Source: Erwinia billingiae Eb661
GTDB taxonomy: Bacteria; Pseudomonadota; Gammaproteobacteria; Enterobacterales; Enterobacteriaceae
Reading direction: 5' to 3'
Assembly (NCBI RefSeq): GCF_000196615.1
Contig: NC_014306.1
Span: 4,154,001 to 4,218,000, forward strand
DNA: 64,000 nucleotides
In this document: positions 62,438 to 64,000 of the stretch, piece by piece
Layout: the number at the start of each line of letters is the position of its first letter
Position numbering within the stretch: the first letter of the stretch is position 1
Position numbers and translations under genes: made by a program
Notes under the pieces: model-generated
The model's database searches: none
Seen by the model: the letters and a program-made list of their open reading frames with translations, nothing else
Told to the model about the DNA's origin: nothing

Positions 62438-63166
62438 TTAAACGCTCCGTTTGCCTGAAATACTCACCGGTCCCAGCGGGTAAGGCTGGTTGGGACGATC
62501 CATTTGATCCTGGTAATCGGCGCGCGCACCGGGGAAACCAATCATTTTCCAGGAGGCCAGCGTTTGATTGCCGCCGTGCATCGGATCGGCAAGATAACCT
62601 TCCTTGGTGTTTTCCAGCAGTTGCTCAAAGAACAGCTTGCCCGGCACGTTCTCAAAGGTCAGCTTGCCGCCGTCCAAATCGTGCAGCACCGCTTCCTGCT
62701 GCAGGTTATCGAGGTCGGCAAACGCCTTTTGAAACTGCTGCTGACAGTGCTGATTAATGGCCTTGATCCCCTGGCGATAGGTTTCGCGCGGGACCAGGCT
62801 GGACTGGTAACCGAGTTCTGGCACAGCGTTGGCAAACGGCGGATGCATGTACCACAGGTGACCGTGACCGTAAGGCAGTTCCATCTGTTTATCGATATAG
62901 ACGGGAACCCCTTCGCTGACGGCACCGGGGCCGTTGCTGTCGGTCGGGATAAGGCGATCGCAGGCGGCCAGAATAAAGCGCCATTCATCGTTGTTGAAAT
63001 AGTTGGGAACGTAATGGGCGGAGACGCCCTCAGATTTGGCTTCAGCGGCGGGCGCGGCGAGGGCAACGACACTGCTTCCTCCGGCCGCTGCCAGTGGGAT
63101 CAGCGACAGGGTTCTCTGCAGGAAACGCCTTCGGGAAGGCACCTGCGCTTCTGTTTTTTTTTCCAT
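62438..63166 (-). CDS. Gluconate 2-dehydrogenase small (gamma) subunit with Tat signal
   Basis: A 242-residue small subunit (GluDH gamma family). The ATG at 63166 gives MEKKTEAQVPSRRRFLQRTLSLIPLAAAGG, with a twin-arginine motif S-R-R-R-F-L-Q; earlier in-frame codons give no such signal. The mature domain reads YVPNYFNNDEWRFILAACDRLIPTDSNGPGA, the family pattern. The folded small-large subunit pair is probably co-exported by Tat. The stop is 4 bases before the FAD subunit ATG, forming an operon of three. Confidence 0.92.
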   Translation of the reverse strand: MEKKTEAQVPSRRRFLQRTLSLIPLAAAGGSSVVALAAPAAEAKSEGVSAHYVPNYFNNDEWRFILAACDRLIPTDSNGPGAVSEGVPVYIDKQMELPYGHGHLWYMHPPFANAVPELGYQSSLVPRETYRQGIKAINQHCQQQFQKAFADLDNLQQEAVLHDLDGGKLTFENVPGKLFFEQLLENTKEGYLADPMHGGNQTLASWKMIGFPGARADYQDQMDRPNQPYPLGPVSISGKRSV

Positions 63167-63497
63167 GACGACATTTCCAATGCAAGCGCGCCGGGGTGCT
63201 CCCCGACACAATAGTTACTTGTGTAATAGTTTTAGTGCTAATTGTTTAGCGTTTATAAAATAGCCGTTAAAGATATTGTGTAAAAGTGAACGGGAAGTTA
63301 AATATGTTAATAAGTGTTTCTGGTATGGTAAATTTAAGACCATCTGAAAGCTGAATAACCGTGTCAACAAAATGAAAAATAAGGATATTTACAAAAAGTG
63401 CGGTTTATGCGTTTAGAGCATAACAGTGGCACTGAGTTTGGCTTAAGTTCAGTGCCTGTTTAGCAGAATGGCAGGTGTGGAGGAAATATCGCGGGGC
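63167..63497. other. AT-rich intergenic region with a hairpin
   Basis: It separates the dehydrogenase operon from the LysR gene. It should carry the operon's promoter. An 8-bp hairpin (GGCACTGA with TCAGTGCC, 63428-63456) lies about 40 bases past the LysR stop and could end that gene, but no T-run follows it on the minus strand. No small gene was found. Confidence 0.5.
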
Positions 63498-64000
63498 TTA
63501 CTGCTCTTCAAGCGGGAATTTGACGCCCTGGCAATGCATCCGGAACAGCCTGGCGAGGTGCGCGCCCATCGGGGTGAGCGTGGTGTCCTTGCGTTGGATT
63601 AAATAGAAGGTCGCTTTGGGCAGCGGCTCCTTAATCTTTAATGCCACCAGATGATTGCCGAGGATCGGATCGGAAATCACATCCAGCGAGAGGATGCTGA
63701 CAAAGTCACTTTGCGCCACCAGGCTGGTGCAGGCCATAAAGGTTTCGCAGGTGACGCTGATCGCCGGGGCCATGCCCATATCGGTAAACAGCTCGTGCAG
63801 CAAGCGGTAGTAACTGCCCTTCGGCGTCGGCATCGTCCAGTCGCAATCTTGCAACTCCGCCAGCGAGGTGGCGTGTTCAAGCGGATGCCCTTTGCGTACC
63901 ACCACCCGATATTCCCGCTCCATCAGACGCTCGTAGCTCAGCTCGTTATCCAGATGGCTCTGATAATAGGTATTGATGGTGAAATCCAGCTCGCCCTGAC
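63498..64000 (-). CDS. LysR-family regulator, 5' part missing (runs off the window)
   Basis: The reading frame is open to the window edge, so only the C-terminal 166 residues are seen; the DNA-binding domain lies beyond 64000. The visible part is the LysR effector domain: GELDFTINTYYQSHLDNELSYERLMEREYRVVVRKGHPL, then LQDCDWTMPTPKGSYYRLLHELF and VAQSDFVSILSLDVISD. Its 3' end faces the gluconate dehydrogenase operon (same strand, upstream of it), so it might regulate those genes. Confidence 0.85.
   Translation of the reverse strand, partial: QGELDFTINTYYQSHLDNELSYERLMEREYRVVVRKGHPLEHATSLAELQDCDWTMPTPKGSYYRLLHELFTDMGMAPAISVTCETFMACTSLVAQSDFVSILSLDVISDPILGNHLVALKIKEPLPKATFYLIQRKDTTLTPMGAHLARLFRMHCQGVKFPLEEQ

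Noticed and set aside
1-64000. CRISPR arrays, tRNA/rRNA genes, insertion sequences, prophage
   Set aside because: No regularly spaced repeats, tRNA-like folds with CCA-proximal sequence, or transposase/integrase frames were found by eye. Short tRNAs could still be missed without a scan.

Overview
The window reads as chromosomal DNA of a Gram-negative enterobacterium, most likely Erwiniaceae (Pantoea/Erwinia type). This rests on a GC-rich coding background, dense short-spaced operons, E. coli-like proteins (FtnA, YghX, a Tsr-like receptor ending NWETF, a PBP2 paralogue), a complete pqqABCDEF operon and a three-subunit membrane gluconate dehydrogenase. Genus placement is inference; no rRNA, tRNA, CRISPR array, transposase or intact prophage was seen.

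Layout. 0.4-4.5 kb: FbpABC-type ABC importer of unknown substrate. 4.6-14.1 kb: amino-acid ABC importer split around the three 5-oxoprolinase genes (pxpA; pxpB-pxpC), with a biotin-carrier-like protein, a short-chain dehydrogenase, an aminotransferase and a Nac-like LysR regulator; this looks like one 5-oxoproline/amino-acid uptake and nitrogen-salvage locus. 14.4-16.6 kb: DMT exporter, two small proteins and an AT-rich gap. 16.7-22.6 kb: old-yellow-enzyme reductase divergent from an FMN sulfonate-type monooxygenase with two substrate-binding proteins, then a LysR regulator divergent from an SRPBCC protein. 22.7-27.0 kb: solitary PBP2 paralogue and a GGDEF-EAL enzyme. 27.0-33.1 kb: Fur-type haem uptake operon (receptor, HmuS, HmuT, HmuU, HmuV), divergent from a SelW-like redox protein. 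33.9-39.5 kb: two MFS exporters, an AraC regulator, YghX and a membrane-dipeptidase-type enzyme.

39.7-45.5 kb: PQQ biosynthesis. 45.7-51.3 kb: sugar porter with a CRP-like site, chemoreceptor, LysR regulator and MFS exporter. 51.4-51.9 kb: two small phage/plasmid-type regulators, one a controller (C) protein with a textbook C-box but no restriction-modification genes beside it. 52.1-58.5 kb: an ascorbate-type PTS (EIIC, EIIB, EIIA) with a divergent PFK-family kinase, a LacD/YihT-type class I aldolase, a P-loop kinase, a small unknown protein and a SorC-type regulator. This is a self-contained sugar pathway whose substrate I cannot assign, and the best candidate for an undescribed system. 58.7-63.2 kb: ferritin, then cytochrome c, FAD and Tat-exported subunits of gluconate dehydrogenase. 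63.5-64 kb: LysR gene running off the window.

Taken together the region is metabolic accessory chromosome: periplasmic sugar-acid oxidation and its cofactor, iron/haem handling, and several nutrient uptake modules each with a local regulator.
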